Shown here piece after piece: positions 22,861 through 30,384 of a DNA stretch of 42,855 nt. The position numbers and the translations under genes were made by a program. Origin of the DNA: Chthoniobacteraceae bacterium (lineage in GTDB: Bacteria; Verrucomicrobiota; Verrucomicrobiia; Chthoniobacterales; Chthoniobacteraceae); contig CANJNZ010000038.1 of NCBI GenBank assembly GCA_947476045.1, forward strand, positions 1 to 42,855, given 5' to 3'. The notes beneath the pieces were generated by a model. The model ran no database searches and was not told the DNA's origin. It saw only the letters and a list, made by a program, of their open reading frames with translations. Numbering within the stretch: position 1 is the first letter of the stretch; each line of letters opens with the position of its first letter.

Positions 22861-23643
22861 TTAGGCAATTACAGGGAAAGCCTCGGGGTTTTCTCCGACC
22901 TCTCGGAAGCGCAGGCTCTTGATTGTTTTTCCCGCCCGACTGAAATTCCATGCCTTGATCAGGATGGCGGCTAGATAATCATCGGTGACTTTAGCTTTCG
23001 CCAGTGAGTTGGTCAGCAATCGCTCGCGCAAAAGGTATATCGGGTCGCCCTCGTTTAGCCCCACCCCCGTGAGTAGCTTATCTACAAATTTATTCGCAGC
23101 GGAGGCGTCTTTTTTGGAGAACAAGTAATGATACGCCGTGAGGTATGCCCTTGAGATCAGCCTCCTGGTATCGCCGCAAAGTAGCACGGAGTCTCGAATG
23201 CCCGGGTGTTTTTCGGCCAGTTCGACTATTTGGTTGTTGCTGTATGTAACGTGCTTCCCGACCCGTCCAGTTAGGTAAAGATCGACCTGTTGCAGTGCTG
23301 CGGCGGTGGCCTTGCACTGCTTGTAACCCTTGAACGCCAGAATGTCCGCCCCGTTCCACTTCTTACCGATCCCCTTTGTGCGGATCACCTCCGGGTCCAA
23401 GTCATCTACAATTATACATTCTATCGGCACTCCCGATCTGATGATCGCGTGCAGCCGGTGCTGGCCGTCAATCAGTCTTTCCGTGCTTAGGCAAATGGTG
23501 TCGCCATTCTGCATCCACTCGCCCTCTCGCATTGCCTTGGTATATTCTGCCACCTTGGCGTTATTTATGGGCCGGTTGTTTGTATTCTTCGCCAGAATCT
23601 CTTCGGCGAGTTTTGGTGTAATTAGCTTTGTGTGTGTTTTCAT
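22861..23643 (-). CDS. DGQHR-motif (ParB-like fold) protein
   Basis: A 260-residue protein with LIDGQHRLHAIIRSG (DGQHR at residues 59-63), the signature of a ParB/Srx-related family seen in phages and mobile elements, preceded by YTKAMREGEWMQNGDTICL. The rest is helical. Its base composition looks more AT-rich and its codons differ from the flanking transposition genes, which suggests it came in separately. It splits the normally adjacent transposase and MuB genes. DNA- or nucleotide-binding is inferred; the target is unknown. Confidence 0.7.
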   Translation of the reverse strand: MKTHTKLITPKLAEEILAKNTNNRPINNAKVAEYTKAMREGEWMQNGDTICLSTERLIDGQHRLHAIIRSGVPIECIIVDDLDPEVIRTKGIGKKWNGADILAFKGYKQCKATAAALQQVDLYLTGRVGKHVTYSNNQIVELAEKHPGIRDSVLLCGDTRRLISRAYLTAYHYLFSKKDASAANKFVDKLLTGVGLNEGDPIYLLRERLLTNSLAKAKVTDDYLAAILIKAWNFSRAGKTIKSLRFREVGENPEAFPVIA

Positions 23644-23671
23644 GGTTGTGCGTTTTTTGTGCTGGGGAAAA

Positions 23672-25684
23672 TCAGATGGGCATCAGCTCGCCGGCGTCCT
23701 CGCGTTCGAGGGCGGCGATGCGGGCGGCGTCGGCATCGGGGTCGAGCGTTCGCTGCGGGGTGCGTGGAGTTGCTTGCCGCGCCGCCGCTTCACTGGGCTC
23801 GCTGTTGCGGCCGCCCTCGACGGCGGACGCGGCAAAATTGGCGGACCGGTTGCCCCAGCCGTCGCGGCTCTCGGTGCGGCGGACGATGGGCGTCCCGGCT
23901 TTGGTGATCGCGCGGAACTCCGTGCGGACGGCGGCGTTCGCATTTTTCCGTGCGTGAAATTCGCGCTCGTGCGGGGCGAGATTGAATTGCGGGGTATCAA
24001 TCGCGAGCGGGGCGGTGAGCATGTGCTCGCCGAAACGGAAGCCGTCGCGGTTGCGCTCGTTTTCGCCCTCGGCGTTGAAGACGTGGCAGCCTTCCTCGGG
24101 GCGTCCAGGATGAAAGGCGATCAAGATGTGGTGCCCGTGCTGCAAGTAGAGGTCGGCGACTGCGCCATTCACGCGGAAGCGGAAGGGCAGCGGGTAGTGG
24201 TCCACGACGCACTCGATGTGGCCCTGGCGCACGGTGGCCTCGCGCTTCACGGGGCAGAGCCTCCATCGCTCGCCAGCGGGCACCTCGCGGCGCGGGGCGG
24301 TTTGAAAGAGGTCAGACGGCACGACGGGCGCGCGACCGTGGGCACGGCGTTTTTTCGGGCGCTGGTTGAAAGCGATCATCGCCCCGACGAGTCCGTCGGC
24401 AGCGGTGGCGATGTCCCAGAAATGCGCAGCGGCATCGGCGTCGCCCTTTTGAGCCTTGAGGAAAAGAGACGTGGCACGCTCGAACTCGCCGCGACTGCGA
24501 CCGATGCTCGTGCTTTCGTGGGCGATGATGTCTTGCAGCAGATTGAACGACGACTCGATCAGCCCCTTGCCGCGCGATTTGAAGACGAACTGAATGCGGA
24601 AGAGCTTGTCCAGCCCGCCCCACCGTTTCTCGCGGCCTTCGATGGCGACGCCTTTGACAAATTCGTTCTCCCACACGCCGCGCTCCAAGCGCCACACGAG
24701 CGGCATTCCGTGCGCTTCGAGGCAACCGGCCATGTGGTCGGCGATGTCCTCGACGCGGTAGGCGTCGCGCGGCCTTCCGAGCGGCTGGCCTGCGAGCCAG
24801 AAGGCGGAAAACACGTCAATCGTATTGAGCGTCTGGCGGCCCATGCGCAGCGCGCCGGTCTCGGGGTCGCCGAAGCGGAACGGCTCATTCAGCGACATAT
24901 CGTCGGACTCCCACACGGTATTCGGCGCGAGCATGGCGCGGGTGCCGTCCTCGGCGACGTAGAACATTCCGCGACGTTCGGCGTGCTCGACATTCTGAAA
25001 GCTCTTTTCGCCACGGAAAAGCGCGCGCTCTTCATCGGAAATGGCACCTGCACGACGCAGGCTCACGGGCCAGCTCGGCACGCGGCGCTCGCGGGCGGCG
25101 CGATCCAGCTCGGACAAAATCAGGGCGCGGGTCGCCGGGGTGCAGGCGGCATTGCGCGGGAACCACTCGACGGCGAGCGCGAAGGAATTGCGCTTGAGGT
25201 TTTCGAGACGCAGCGCGTTTTTCTCGTCGGGGGAAAGCACGAATTTGATCGGGCGTCCAGTGCTGATGCTCGGCTTGAGCGCCTCGGCCCCGCCTTCGCG
25301 GAATGCCTTCATGTAGCGGCAGAGATTCGCGACCGGCTCGCCGAGCGTCTGCGCGGCTGCGTTCAGCGTGGCGCCGCCGCGCTCTCCGACGCGCATTTCG
25401 AGGCAATGCCGCACGAGTTCCTGACGCCGCTGCCATTCGGCGAGCTGGAAGTCGGTCGAGTGGTCAAAGGTCTCTCCCGCCGCTGGTGTCGAACCGTCCG
25501 CACCCGGCGAGACAGTGCAGGTGCCCTCGGATTCGGCGGGAGAAATTTCGTCGGCGGGGAAGACGCCGTCCGCAGAAACCTCATCGAAGGTGTCTAGACT
25601 TTCGATCCCGTCTGCGGACGGCGCTTTTGTTCCCCCCAGAACGCGTGAGTCGGCGTGTGCCGAAAATGATGATGGTCGGATCAT
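23672..25684 (-). CDS. MuA-like DDE transposase
   Basis: A 670-residue transposase. Start ATG 25684 overlaps the preceding stop (ATGA). The first 75 residues are acidic and low complexity, then comes an HTH region (about 80-130, LNAAAQTLGEPVANLCRYMK). The catalytic core has D261/D262 in VWESDDMSLNEPF and E377 in KGLIESSFNLLQD. The second acid lies in WRLERGVWENEF, where E334 stands at the place expected for Asp. A C-terminal Mu-type domain follows (about 440-590), ending in a disordered tail that would contact MuB. It makes the phage transposable by copy-paste replication. Confidence 0.92.
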   Translation of the reverse strand: MIRPSSFSAHADSRVLGGTKAPSADGIESLDTFDEVSADGVFPADEISPAESEGTCTVSPGADGSTPAAGETFDHSTDFQLAEWQRRQELVRHCLEMRVGERGGATLNAAAQTLGEPVANLCRYMKAFREGGAEALKPSISTGRPIKFVLSPDEKNALRLENLKRNSFALAVEWFPRNAACTPATRALILSELDRAARERRVPSWPVSLRRAGAISDEERALFRGEKSFQNVEHAERRGMFYVAEDGTRAMLAPNTVWESDDMSLNEPFRFGDPETGALRMGRQTLNTIDVFSAFWLAGQPLGRPRDAYRVEDIADHMAGCLEAHGMPLVWRLERGVWENEFVKGVAIEGREKRWGGLDKLFRIQFVFKSRGKGLIESSFNLLQDIIAHESTSIGRSRGEFERATSLFLKAQKGDADAAAHFWDIATAADGLVGAMIAFNQRPKKRRAHGRAPVVPSDLFQTAPRREVPAGERWRLCPVKREATVRQGHIECVVDHYPLPFRFRVNGAVADLYLQHGHHILIAFHPGRPEEGCHVFNAEGENERNRDGFRFGEHMLTAPLAIDTPQFNLAPHEREFHARKNANAAVRTEFRAITKAGTPIVRRTESRDGWGNRSANFAASAVEGGRNSEPSEAAARQATPRTPQRTLDPDADAARIAALEREDAGELMPI

Positions 25685-25869
25685 GAGAGTGAAAACATGG
25701 AGCCGTGCGGATTGCCTACCGACCAAGGCTGGGTTGCATTCTGCCGCCATTGCAGCACCGCCCATCGCTGTGTGACGCGGGCTTTTCCGCAGCGAAATTC
25801 CGCCTTGCCGTGCGTAAGCACGACTTGCGGGATGCCAGCGGGCGGCGTGATGGGCGGGATCTGGTTCAT
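25681..25869 (-). CDS. Small phage protein, unknown
   Basis: A 62-residue protein (KARVTQRWAVLQWRQNATQP in the middle) directly before the transposase, overlapping it in ATGA, and starting immediately after the upstream stop. No motif recognised. The position resembles small early genes of transposable phages that tune transposase expression, but that is only context. Confidence 0.5.
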   Translation of the reverse strand: MNQIPPITPPAGIPQVVLTHGKAEFRCGKARVTQRWAVLQWRQNATQPWSVGNPHGSMFSLS

Positions 25870-26139
25870 TTAGCGCATGAAGGCGAATGCCTCGGCGAGA
25901 CGGGCGCGCTGGGCGCGCTGGGCGCGGTTGGCTTTGAGTTTGATGCCGCGAACTTTGGAGTAGCGGTGGGCTGGCCTTGGCACGTCGCGGCCCCGGTCGT
26001 GTTTCGGCAGCCACCAGAATGGAGGGCGGCTTTCCGCAGCGTCCGGTTTAACTGCCGCGACGCAGCCAGAAGTTGCCGAGCCGTAAATGGAAGCGGCGAG
26101 CGCTAGTGAAATGCGAATGAGTGAGCGGAATGGTTTCAT
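25870..26139 (-). CDS. Small probable lipoprotein or secreted protein
   Basis: An 89-residue protein from ATG 26139, 8 bp after the ParB-like stop. The first 26 residues form a basic-then-hydrophobic signal ending SATSGC, a possible though imperfect lipobox. The rest is basic (KVRGIKLKANRAQRAQRARL). An envelope protein in an early operon could alter superinfection, but there is no direct evidence. Confidence 0.45.
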   Translation of the reverse strand: MKPFRSLIRISLALAASIYGSATSGCVAAVKPDAAESRPPFWWLPKHDRGRDVPRPAHRYSKVRGIKLKANRAQRAQRARLAEAFAFMR

Positions 26140-26146
26140 GTGTAAA

Positions 26147-27421
26147 TTAGGCGACGACTTTGAGGTTGGCGGGCTTGCGGACGCCGAGGCGCTGGGCGAC
26201 GGCGAGTTCGATGCGCTCGATGACCTCGGGCGGGGTGGCGGCGAGCAGTTCGCTGGCGAATTTCTCGGCGACGGCCTGCTGTGTTTCGGGGGTGATTTTG
26301 TCCCAGCCCGCCCACTTGCGCGGGTCGAACCACTTGCTGACCTTGTCGCCCCAGAGCTGAAGCTCAGGCTGTTGGTGCGGCGTGATGCCCTTCGTGGCCT
26401 TGTGCCCGGCGATGCCCGCGACGACCGCGCCGAGGCCCGTAGGAGCGCCGTCCTCGCCCTGCTCCAGAATGGCAGGCTCGAAGCGGGCGCGCAGGCTCGG
26501 GTCGGCGGCGAAATCGCGGTGGATTGCGGCAGCGAAAAAGAACAGACGGCGGGAAATCCCAAGCGCCTCGGCGAGCTGCTCGGCGGTCTTCGCCATTGCA
26601 AATTTCGCCAGTGCCGGGTTGCCGTTTTCCCGTAGTGCATTCAGTGCACTACGGGGATTTGACCCTTTTGACCCCTGCTTGAGGGCCGCAAGCTGGCGGC
26701 GGCGGGCGGCATCCATCAGCGGCTCCAAGAGCGGCAAAGCGAGGTAAGCGATCTGGCCTTTCGTGTAGTGCTTGCGGGCAGTCAGCGCGGCGGAGAGATG
26801 GCCGAAGATTTCATCGGGGCCGATTTCCACGCACGGCACGGATTTGATGCCGAGCTGCTTCGCGGCCTCCCATGTGTCCACGCCGACGACGACGCGGAAC
26901 TGATTGACCTTGATGGGCTCAGTGATGCCGTGCTCGGCGATGTGGATGAGCAGGGCGGCGAACTCCGGCGCATCGTCGGCCATGCGCGGAAGGCGCGAGG
27001 CGGCGGCGTGCAGGGTGAGTTCAGTGGTGGGCAGATGTTTGAGGTTGGTGGTTGTCATAAATCGGTGGCCGGCAGGGACGGGGGCGGCGCACTTTACCTT
27101 CGCGTTTCCGCTACTGGCCGTGTCCCCTACTGGCGCTTGTTGTGGTGTTCCTTGTTGAGGCTGGGCGATGCCCTTGGCCTTGCCTCCGAAAGTGATTTCC
27201 CCGAGGCCCGCTCTCCATGCCTTCAGTGCTTGAGCCTCGGCGTCGGCCTCATCACGAGCAGCGACGGGGCAGACCCAGGCGACGCTGGGCGACTGGCGCA
27301 TCTCGCCCAGTTCCATCATGTCGAATGGCTTTGCGACAAACACGCCGCCCGTTGCGCCATCCATAAGACGGCGGGCGCTGAACGTGCCGAGAAAGCAGAT
27401 GAAGTTGGGAGATTCGGTCAT
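26147..27421 (-). CDS. ParB-like N-terminal domain protein
   Basis: A 424-residue protein. Residues about 128-200 resemble ParB/Srx: LPTTELTLHAAASRLPRM, then HIAEHGITEPIKVN and VVVGVDTWEAAKQLGIKSVP, but the usual arginine of GxRR is not evident. The N-terminal 120 residues are not ParB, so the ATG at 27058 (MTTTNLKHLP) is an alternative start. The chosen start overlaps the previous stop by 4 bp. A segment NPRSALNALREN comes from a phage palindrome inside the gene. Proteins of this kind occur before the transposase in other transposable phages; a DNA-binding role is inferred. Confidence 0.7.
   Translation of the reverse strand: MTESPNFICFLGTFSARRLMDGATGGVFVAKPFDMMELGEMRQSPSVAWVCPVAARDEADAEAQALKAWRAGLGEITFGGKAKGIAQPQQGTPQQAPVGDTASSGNAKVKCAAPVPAGHRFMTTTNLKHLPTTELTLHAAASRLPRMADDAPEFAALLIHIAEHGITEPIKVNQFRVVVGVDTWEAAKQLGIKSVPCVEIGPDEIFGHLSAALTARKHYTKGQIAYLALPLLEPLMDAARRRQLAALKQGSKGSNPRSALNALRENGNPALAKFAMAKTAEQLAEALGISRRLFFFAAAIHRDFAADPSLRARFEPAILEQGEDGAPTGLGAVVAGIAGHKATKGITPHQQPELQLWGDKVSKWFDPRKWAGWDKITPETQQAVAEKFASELLAATPPEVIERIELAVAQRLGVRKPANLKVVA
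26629..26655. repeat. AGTGCA-N5-TGCACT palindrome, copy 3
   Basis: The longest copy: 11-bp perfect arms (CCCGTAGTGCA and its complement) around TTCAG, inside the ParB-like gene. Confidence 0.85.
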
Positions 27422-27639
27422 TGGTTGAGGGCGGTGAAAAGTTGAAGCTGTTGTTCCTCGGCGAGGCGGAGGGCCTTCGCGGCGGTCATTGCGAACTCGG
27501 CGGCGGCGCGGTCGCTACGGCGAAGAACTTCGGACGCCACTTCGTAAAGCGCGGCGCGTTCGAGAGGCGGGAGCGACTCGGAGCCAGCGAGAGCGCGGGC
27601 GGCAAATTCACGATGGGCGGCAGCGGCGAGCTTTTTCAT
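27418..27639 (-). CDS. Small helical early protein
   Basis: The 73-residue start at ATG 27639 overlaps the Ner-like stop in ATGA, and is preferred over the longer frame. The product is almost wholly helical and Ala/Glu/Arg-rich (ALYEVASEVLRRSDRAAAEF). No family recognised. It is the second gene of the leftward early operon. Confidence 0.5.
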   Translation of the reverse strand: MKKLAAAAHREFAARALAGSESLPPLERAALYEVASEVLRRSDRAAAEFAMTAAKALRLAEEQQLQLFTALNQ

Positions 27640-27842
27640 GCGGCGAGTTTGAGGGCGGAGACGATCTGCTTGCGCACTTTCGGGAAGCACCCGCGATTGA
27701 TGGCCATGCTCACAGAGTTACGTGGGCGACGAAGTTTCCGGGCGAGTGCCGTGATAGACGTTCCGCTACGTAGGAGGCAGATTTTTACCTCCTCGCGAAA
27801 TTTGTCTTGTGTGCCTTCCGGCGTTGTTTTACGGTCACTCAT
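27636..27842 (-). CDS. Ner/Cro-like HTH regulator
   Basis: A 68-residue protein with one helix-turn-helix: TSITALARKLRRPRNSVSMA (about residues 28-47), the recognition helix being RNSVSM. As first gene of the leftward early operon and divergent from the repressor it corresponds to Mu ner, which represses early and repressor transcription late in the early phase. Its ATG is 7 bp from the shared operator. The DNA encoding its recognition helix (27706-27721) matches the operator half-site at 15 of 16 bases. Confidence 0.75.
   Translation of the reverse strand: MSDRKTTPEGTQDKFREEVKICLLRSGTSITALARKLRRPRNSVSMAINRGCFPKVRKQIVSALKLAA
27706..27721 (-). promoter_or_regulatory. Operator-like sequence inside the Ner-like gene
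   Basis: On the minus strand GTAACTCTGTGAGCAT, one base different from the intergenic half-site. It encodes part of the HTH, so it may be coding convergence or a secondary operator. Confidence 0.35.
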
Positions 27843-27848
27843 TAGCAG

Positions 27849-27880
27849 ATGCTCACCTTGTTACGTAACTGTGTGAGCAT
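27849..27880. promoter_or_regulatory. Divergent operator between Ner-like and repressor genes
   Basis: Two 16-bp half-sites face each other: ATGCTCAC-CTT-GTTAC and GTAAC-TGT-GTGAGCAT, a 32-bp palindrome with only the three central bases of each half unmatched. The core GTTACGTAAC is itself a perfect 10-bp palindrome. It fills most of the 50-bp gap between the two start codons, so any bound regulator would cover both start regions; further promoter elements must lie within the opposing genes. Confidence 0.75.
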
Positions 27881-27892
27881 TGCAACAAAAAA

Positions 27893-28762
27893 GTGAGCAA
27901 GACCGAAAAATTTTCCGAACGCCTGCGTGTTTACAGGGAAAGAACCGGTGTCAGCCAGGAGGAATTGGCGGACAAACTCGGCGTGTCGCGTAACTATGTG
28001 AGCATGATGGAGGGCGGAAGGGAGCCGAGTGAGAGCCTGCGCAAGCTTTTTGAGATTATTGAAACCGCTCCCGACGCGAGCATCACTATCGTCTCCGAGG
28101 ATTTCAGCCACCGGCTGCAAGCATGGAGAAAGCGCACTGGGCAGAAGGAAAAGGAGGCCGCGAGAGTGCTTGGCATTGGCGTGGTGAAATACAAGGAACT
28201 CGAAGCCGGGCGCGGCCCTTCCCCTACGTGCTTTGCGAAATTCGAGGAACTGGAACACGCCGGCCTGCGAGTTGCCGAAGAGATTTTAGGCGAGCGATAT
28301 GAACGGGTGCGCGAGCAGTCTCGCGTTGCGGGCGGCCTGCGCACGAAGGCACCGGCGGATAACGAGGGCCGTGTGATGAAAGTGCGCAAGGTTCCGCTGG
28401 TCGGATGGACGCAGGCGGGCGAGGCCGTGGCGTTTGAAGACGTGGTGGATTGGGATAACGTAGTGAGCGTGCCGACGAATAATCCGAAGGCGATCGCGAT
28501 CCTCGTGAAGGGAGATTCGATGATGCCGCTGATCGCTGAGGGCGACATCGTAGTCGTCTCGCCGGGCGACGAGCCCGCAAACGAAAAATATGTGGTGGCG
28601 AAACTCCGTGGCGACGGGATCGTGTGCAAACAATTCCGGCGACTCACCCCTGCTCGCTACGAGCTGCGCAGCATGAATCAATTTTACCAGCCGCTCATCG
28701 TCGAAGCACGCGACGTGGTGTGGATTTATCCCGTCGTGCAACTGATCAAAACAAGTCTATGA
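27893..28762 (+). CDS. LexA/CI-type prophage repressor (HTH plus S24 peptidase)
   Basis: A 289-residue protein with GTG start. Residues 6-58 are a Cro/CI HTH (SQEELADKLGVSRNYVSMME). Residues about 72-115 look like a second, divergent HTH. The C-terminal S24 domain has the cleavage site A175-G176 (TQAGEA), catalytic S209 (KGDSMMPL) and K246 (CKQF). The Ser-Lys distance of 37 equals that in LexA (S119/K156). DNA damage should therefore trigger self-cleavage and prophage induction. Mu's own c repressor lacks this domain, so the switch is of a different type. The stop overlaps the next gene in ATGA. Confidence 0.9.
   Translation: MSKTEKFSERLRVYRERTGVSQEELADKLGVSRNYVSMMEGGREPSESLRKLFEIIETAPDASITIVSEDFSHRLQAWRKRTGQKEKEAARVLGIGVVKYKELEAGRGPSPTCFAKFEELEHAGLRVAEEILGERYERVREQSRVAGGLRTKAPADNEGRVMKVRKVPLVGWTQAGEAVAFEDVVDWDNVVSVPTNNPKAIAILVKGDSMMPLIAEGDIVVVSPGDEPANEKYVVAKLRGDGIVCKQFRRLTPARYELRSMNQFYQPLIVEARDVVWIYPVVQLIKTSL
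27990..28005 (+). promoter_or_regulatory. Operator-like sequence inside the repressor gene
   Basis: GTAACTATGTGAGCAT, one base different from the intergenic half-site, within the codons for the recognition helix RNYVSM. It lies about as far from the operator centre as the copy in the Ner-like gene, in mirror orientation. Confidence 0.35.
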
Positions 28763-29385
28763 AAACCCTGCTCACCCTTTTTATTGCCGCGCTGCTCGCC
28801 GTCGGCGCGGATGCCCAGACTGTTGAGCAGTCACAAAAGCGGGCGGTTGCAAAATTTCCAGATCTCGCCAGAAAAGGATCAGAATTTCATAAAAGGTTTT
28901 TTTCAGAGCTGGATCTGCTAAAACGGGAATCCCCCTGGCGTTTAGACAGCCCCAATTGGCCGATGGCCTTGGCCGACGATGTGAAAAAGCTGATGGATGA
29001 CCAAGTGAACACGGCCAGAGTTGGAGATTTGGAGGTTTTCAGCCAGATCGTCAAAAGAAGAGTTGGCGCGGGGATTTTTGGCGGTGAAGCCATTCAGTAT
29101 CGGTATTTTTTCAGTGCCAGAAACGTAGGCAAGGAAGAGTTTTATGGGATCGTGAGGATCGGATTGGGCGCAGAGTTGAGAAAGCCGAACGTGACGGACG
29201 ATATTCGGATTCGCCTTTTGCCGGGGCAGAGCAAGGGCTTTTACCTCGATGCCTATACTGGCTCGCAACGGCGCGATTTCGACACTGAGGCGCTGCATCG
29301 TTTCAACGTGCTCAGCAATGGAGAGGACGCATGGGCTGAGGTGAATCCTAAGACCGAGGACTTGGCCGCGATGCAGGGAAAATGA
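28759..29385 (+). CDS. Secreted protein co-transcribed with the repressor
   Basis: The 208-residue start at ATG 28759 overlaps the repressor stop, so it is probably translated in the lysogen. The N-terminus MKTLLTLFIAALLAVGADA is a Sec signal. The mature protein has an N-terminal helical part (about 22-100) and a C-terminal beta part (about 115-208, QYRYFFSARNVGKEEFYGIV). No family recognised. By position it is a candidate lysogenic-conversion gene (a moron). Confidence 0.6.
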   Translation: MKTLLTLFIAALLAVGADAQTVEQSQKRAVAKFPDLARKGSEFHKRFFSELDLLKRESPWRLDSPNWPMALADDVKKLMDDQVNTARVGDLEVFSQIVKRRVGAGIFGGEAIQYRYFFSARNVGKEEFYGIVRIGLGAELRKPNVTDDIRIRLLPGQSKGFYLDAYTGSQRRDFDTEALHRFNVLSNGEDAWAEVNPKTEDLAAMQGK

Positions 29386-29603
29386 CCTTCCTGCGCACCA
29401 TTTTGTTGGCGGCGGCGATATGGTCGGGGATGCCGTCGGCGGTGGCGGGGACTTGCAAGGGGGCGGACCCGTGCACGGCTTGTAAGGATTGCTCGAAGTG
29501 CGAATTTTGCACGAGCGGCAAGGGCTCGTGTGGGGTGTGCCGGAATCAGACGACGGCGGAGCGGAATGCGGCGGCGCGGAAAAAGGCAAAGGCGCGAAGG
29601 TGA
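29382..29603 (+). CDS. Small secreted cysteine-rich protein
   Basis: A 73-residue protein with a signal peptide (about residues 1-22, ending AVA) followed by eight cysteines in about 30 residues: TCKGADPCTACKDCSKCEFC and SCGVC. The C-terminus is basic (RKKAKARR). The CxxC spacing suggests a disulfide-rich or metal-binding knot. It overlaps the preceding secreted protein gene in ATGA, extending the repressor transcript. I cannot name a family. Confidence 0.6.
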   Translation: MTFLRTILLAAAIWSGMPSAVAGTCKGADPCTACKDCSKCEFCTSGKGSCGVCRNQTTAERNAAARKKAKARR

Positions 29604-29658
29604 TATATTTGAAGCCACTGATTTGAGGGGCGTTTGTGGTAGCTCTCTTTCTCGGGTG

Positions 29659-29690
29659 CTTTTTGCAGCCCGCGCACGGCGATTAGCGGG
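29659..29690 (+). promoter_or_regulatory. Conserved late element, copy C
   Basis: CTTTTTGCA, GC, CCGCGCACG, G, CGATTAGCGGG. It matches copy B at 29 of 32 positions although it lies 17 kb away on the opposite strand. The end of GATTAGC (29687) is 33 bp upstream of the ATG at 29720. It fills the 116-bp gap that separates the lysogeny genes from the packaging genes. Confidence 0.65.
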
Positions 29691-29719
29691 CGGGCGCGCG
29701 AGGGGGTAAAGGTCGGGGA

Positions 29720-30100
29720 ATGTTGCCCGATTTCTTTCTCGCTGATGTTTCGCCGGATGTTTTTGCGTTGCCTGAACGAATGCAGTCGCTGCTTGGCGTC
29801 GGCATGTGGGTGCTGATTGGAGCGGGCGTGATTGGCACGGCGGCAGCGGCAGTTTCAATCTGGGCGAATCTTCGCCGGAGGCCGACGCACGACGAGGTGT
29901 TTGCGACGAAGTCGGAACTGGCGGCGGCGGAAGGACGACTGGAAGCGCGCTACAAAATCTCGTTGGATGAAATCGGGGCGCAGATGCGGGCGGTGTTTTC
30001 CAAGCTGGATAAGCAGTCGGCGACTTTCCAGGAGCACGCGCAGGAAATGGAGCGGGCGCTCGGTCGGATCGAGGGTCAGCTCAATAAGGAGCGGAGGTAG
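29720..30100 (+). CDS. DUF2730-like membrane/coiled-coil protein (Mu gp25 position)
   Basis: A 126-residue protein with one transmembrane segment (about residues 26-50, LLGVGMWVLIGAGVIGTAAA) and a long C-terminal coiled coil (about 60-126). This layout matches DUF2730 proteins encoded ahead of the DUF3486 and terminase genes in Mu-like phages. It might act as a holin or spanin-like lysis helper, which is inference. A good Shine-Dalgarno (AAAGGTCGGGG) precedes the ATG, and the copy C element lies 33 bp upstream. Confidence 0.65.
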   Translation: MLPDFFLADVSPDVFALPERMQSLLGVGMWVLIGAGVIGTAAAAVSIWANLRRRPTHDEVFATKSELAAAEGRLEARYKISLDEIGAQMRAVFSKLDKQSATFQEHAQEMERALGRIEGQLNKERR

Positions 30101-30105
30101 TTTTT

Positions 30106-30384
30106 ATGGGCGACAAAAACGCACAACTGCACAAGGAAGAATGCCGTCGGCTGGTGATGGGGTATCTGGCGGCGCGTCAGGTGCTGGCTTTCCGGGTCGA
30201 GGCGATTCGCCGGGGGCTGGTCCGCGAGGAGGCTGCGGAATTTACGGATGCGGAGATCGTGTCTGCGCTGGAATTTTTGAAGGGTCTGGGGTTTGCTGAT
30301 AGTGCACCGGATGCACTCGGCTCGACGCTGAGCTGGCAGGCGACGAGCGCGGGCGTGCTCGCGCATGAAAGGGGGCAGGCGTGA
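30106..30384 (+). CDS. Winged-helix-like small phage protein (Mu gp26 position)
   Basis: A 92-residue protein patterned as a winged helix: QVLAFRVEAIRRGLVREEAA, a second helix FTDAEIVSALEFLKGLGF, then a wing and SWQATSAGVLAHE. The wing contains SAPDAL, encoded by copy 4 of the phage palindrome, which appears to lengthen a surface loop. In Mu, gp26 lies between gp25 and gp27 and its role is poorly known. The stop overlaps the hydrolase start region. Confidence 0.55.
   Translation: MGDKNAQLHKEECRRLVMGYLAARQVLAFRVEAIRRGLVREEAAEFTDAEIVSALEFLKGLGFADSAPDALGSTLSWQATSAGVLAHERGQA
30301..30317. repeat. AGTGCA-N5-TGCACT palindrome, copy 4
   Basis: Six-base arms around CCGGA, encoding SAPDAL in the winged-helix-like gene. 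Confidence 0.75.

Noticed and set aside
23330-25597. A 755-codon open frame on the plus strand opposite the transposase and DGQHR genes
   Set aside because: It is the high-GC antisense shadow of two recognisable minus-strand genes and has no motif of its own.
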